From the NCBI RefSeq assembly GCF_004324755.1, contig NZ_SDMQ01000005.1, forward strand, positions 124,001 through 188,000: a stretch of DNA of 64,000 bases. The letters run 5' to 3'. Under the pieces are notes generated by a model. The model had not been told where the DNA came from. It made no database searches and saw only the letters and a list, made by a program, of their open reading frames with translations. This DNA is from Propioniciclava sinopodophylli. Its GTDB lineage: Bacteria; Actinomycetota; Actinomycetes; Propionibacteriales; Propionibacteriaceae. This document shows positions 62,432 through 64,000 of the stretch, in pieces. The position numbers and the translations under genes are program-made. The first letter of the stretch is position 1. Each line of letters opens with the position of its first letter.

Positions 62432-63307
62432 CTACGCCGAGCGGACCCCCGCGGCGAGGTCGGCCACCACCGCGCGCAGGCCGCTGAGGTCGGCGGGGGT
62501 GCCCGCGTCCTCGGCGGCCAGCATCGGCTTGATGAGGGCCGAACCAACGATCACGGCGTCCGCGAACGAACCCACCTCGGCCGCCTGCGCGCCGTTGCTC
62601 ACGCCCAGGCCGACGCCCACGAGGGTGTCGGGGGCGAGCTCACGGAGACGGGCCACCAGCTGCGGGGCCTGCGAGGAGGTCCGCTGGCGGGCGCCGGTCA
62701 CGCCCATCACCGCGGTCGCGTACACCCAGCCGCGGCACGCGCGGGCGGTGGCGATGATGCGCTCCTCGGTGGAGCTCGGCGACACCAGGAAGATCCGGTC
62801 GAGCCCGTGCTCCTCGGAGGCGACCATCCACTCCTCGGCCTCGTCGGGGGTCAGGTCGGGGGTGATCAGGCCCGCTCCCCCGGCCTGGGCGAAATCGCGG
62901 GCGAAGGCGTCCACGCCGTAGCGGTCCACGAGGTTCCAGTACGTCATGCACAGCGGGGTCGCGCCGGCCTCGGCGACGGCCTCGACCGCACGCAGGACGT
63001 CGCGGGTGCGGACGCCACGCTTGAGAGCGGTCGTGCCGGCGCGCTGGATGACGGGACCGTCCAGGATCGGGTCGGAGTACGGCAGGCCGATCTCGACCAT
63101 GTCGACCCCGGGCCCGTCGCCGGGTCGGCACAGCGCGCGCATGGCGTCCAGGGAGGTGTCGACGTCGGGGTAGCCGACGGGGAGGTAACCCACGAGCGCG
63201 GCGCGCCCCTCGGCCTTGGCGGCGAGGATGCGCCGCCCGGAGATGCCGGCGCCCGCCAGCTGGGCTCCGGGGGCCTTGACGGGCTCAGCCGCCCGCATGT
63301 CCGTCAT
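62432..63307 (-). CDS. trpA: Tryptophan synthase alpha subunit
   Basis: 291 residues. Cleaves indole-3-glycerol phosphate to indole and glyceraldehyde 3-phosphate and channels indole to TrpB. Catalytic Glu and Asp lie in MVEIGLPYSDPILDGPVIQ. Other motifs: LVGYLPVGYPD, CMTYWNLVDRYG, GLITPDLTPDEAEEW, FLVSPSSTEERI, and ATAVMGVTGAR. About 25 extra residues precede the usual start ([19 protein letters not shown]); ATG 63307 overlaps the trpB stop (TGATG) and has GGGGGGA upstream, which supports it, though an ATG at 63298 is possible. Confidence 0.96.
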   Translation of the reverse strand: MTDMRAAEPVKAPGAQLAGAGISGRRILAAKAEGRAALVGYLPVGYPDVDTSLDAMRALCRPGDGPGVDMVEIGLPYSDPILDGPVIQRAGTTALKRGVRTRDVLRAVEAVAEAGATPLCMTYWNLVDRYGVDAFARDFAQAGGAGLITPDLTPDEAEEWMVASEEHGLDRIFLVSPSSTEERIIATARACRGWVYATAVMGVTGARQRTSSQAPQLVARLRELAPDTLVGVGLGVSNGAQAAEVGSFADAVIVGSALIKPMLAAEDAGTPADLSGLRAVVADLAAGVRSA

Positions 63308-64000
63308 CAGAATCCCCCCACGGTCTCGTCGGGCGTGCCGTCGAGGTCGAACCACTTCAGGGCGGACGCCACGTCCTTGTCGCCGCGGCCCGACAGGCAC
63401 ACGCAGATCAGGGGGGACAGGTCGGGCTGTTCCTCGGCGAGGCGACGGCCCAGGCGGATCGCGCCGGCGATGCCGTGGGCGGACTCGATGGCGGGCATGA
63501 TGCCCTCCGTCTGGGTGATGAGCTTGAAGGCCTCCATGGCCTCGGCGTCGGTGACGGGCTCGTACGTGCCGCGTCCGGACGCCGCCAGCCAGGCGTGCTC
63601 GGGGCCGACGCCGGGGTAGTCGAGGCCGGCGGAGATGGAGTGCGATTCGACGGTCTGGCCGTCCTCGTCCTGGAGGACGTAGGTGCGCATGCCGTGCAGG
63701 ACGCCGATCGACCCGCCCGTGATGGACGCCGCGTGGCGGCCGGTGGGGATGCCATCTCCCTCGGCCTCGAAGCCGTACAGCTTCACCTCGGGGTCGTCGA
63801 TGAAGTCGGCGAACATACCCATCGCGTTCGAGCCGCCGCCGACGCAGGCCGCGACCGCGTACGGAAGCTCGCCGTAGCGCTCGAGCAGCTGGGCGCGGGC
63901 CTCGGTGGAGATCACGCGCTGGAACTCCTTGACCATGCGCGGGAACGGGTGCGGGCCGGCGACCGTGCCGATGAGGTAGTGCGTGTCATCGACGGAGGCC
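63307..64000 (-). CDS. trpB: Tryptophan synthase beta subunit, C-terminal part (cut by window edge)
   Basis: The last 230 residues of the PLP-dependent subunit that joins indole and serine. Visible: [19 protein letters not shown], the PLP phosphate loop [53 protein letters not shown] and [11 protein letters not shown]. The PLP lysine and most of the N-terminal domain lie beyond the window. The stop overlaps the trpA start (TGATG), so the two subunits are co-translated. Reading frame is open to the edge. Confidence 0.95.
   Translation of the reverse strand, partial: ASVDDTHYLIGTVAGPHPFPRMVKEFQRVISTEARAQLLERYGELPYAVAACVGGGSNAMGMFADFIDDPEVKLYGFEAEGDGIPTGRHAASITGGSIGVLHGMRTYVLQDEDGQTVESHSISAGLDYPGVGPEHAWLAASGRGTYEPVTDAEAMEAFKLITQTEGIMPAIESAHGIAGAIRLGRRLAEEQPDLSPLICVCLSGRGDKDVASALKWFDLDGTPDETVGGF

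Overview
This window is an almost fully coding, high-GC (by eye about 70 percent) stretch of housekeeping chromosome from an actinomycete. The order mihF-gmk-rpoZ-coaBC-metK-priA-fmt-rsmB, the actinobacterial integration host factor, the ruvCAB-yajC-secDF-apt-rel block, the CYTH-CHAD protein and the trpBA-lgt-gltBD order are all actinobacterial hallmarks. The total picture fits Propionibacteriales (possibly Propionibacteriaceae), but the family is inference. Nearly all genes read on the minus strand, many joined by ATGA, GTGA or TGATG stop-start overlaps. I see no rRNA, tRNA, insertion sequence, prophage or CRISPR array.

Read in the direction of transcription (right to left): (1) 64.0-53.9 kb: trpB (cut by the window edge), trpA, lgt, gltB, gltD, a short coding remnant and an FprA-type ferredoxin reductase. 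They converge on a plus-strand arginase gene, which is divergent from dnaE across a gap holding a 25-bp palindrome. (2) 52.8-47.3 kb: dnaE, a small membrane protein and a CYTH-CHAD protein. They converge on a plus-strand pair, DUF554 membrane protein and YbaK-type deacylase, which diverges from the his operon. (3) 46.0-41.6 kb: hisD-hisC-hisB-hisH-hisA, with hisF not at its usual place. (4) 41.4-30.1 kb: yebC, then a LexA/SOS-box-controlled ruvC-ruvA-ruvB and on through yajC-secD-secF-apt, a potassium channel, bifunctional rel, a broken sensor-kinase gene and its intact response regulator. (5) 30.1-22.5 kb: a divergent pair (DUF349 coiled-coil protein; MBL-fold hydrolase-hisS), aspS, a phosphoglycerate-mutase-family enzyme and rarA. 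(6) 22.5-7.3 kb: alaS-ruvX-mltG, a strong hairpin, aroC-aroK-aroB-PaiB-like, then efp-nusB-carA-carB-pyrD-pyrF. (7) 7.2-0 kb: mihF-gmk-rpoZ-coaBC-metK-priA-fmt-rsmB.

The genes cover translation (aminoacyl-tRNA synthetases, efp, fmt, rsmB, ybaK), replication and repair (dnaE, ruvABC, rarA, priA, ruvX), protein export (secDF, yajC, lgt), stringent response and purine salvage (rel, apt), and biosynthesis of pyrimidines, chorismate, histidine, tryptophan, glutamate, CoA and S-adenosylmethionine.

I find no new multi-gene system. What looks unexplained is at the DNA level. The heptamer GGACGCC/GGCGTCC is several-fold over-represented across the whole window, in several codon frames and in intergenic gaps. 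There is a palindrome between dnaE and arginase, a short dispersed repeat that has entered fmt and forms the end of carA, a decayed two-component system, and a 12-bp divergent spacer that appears to serve as both a -10 box and a ribosome-binding site.
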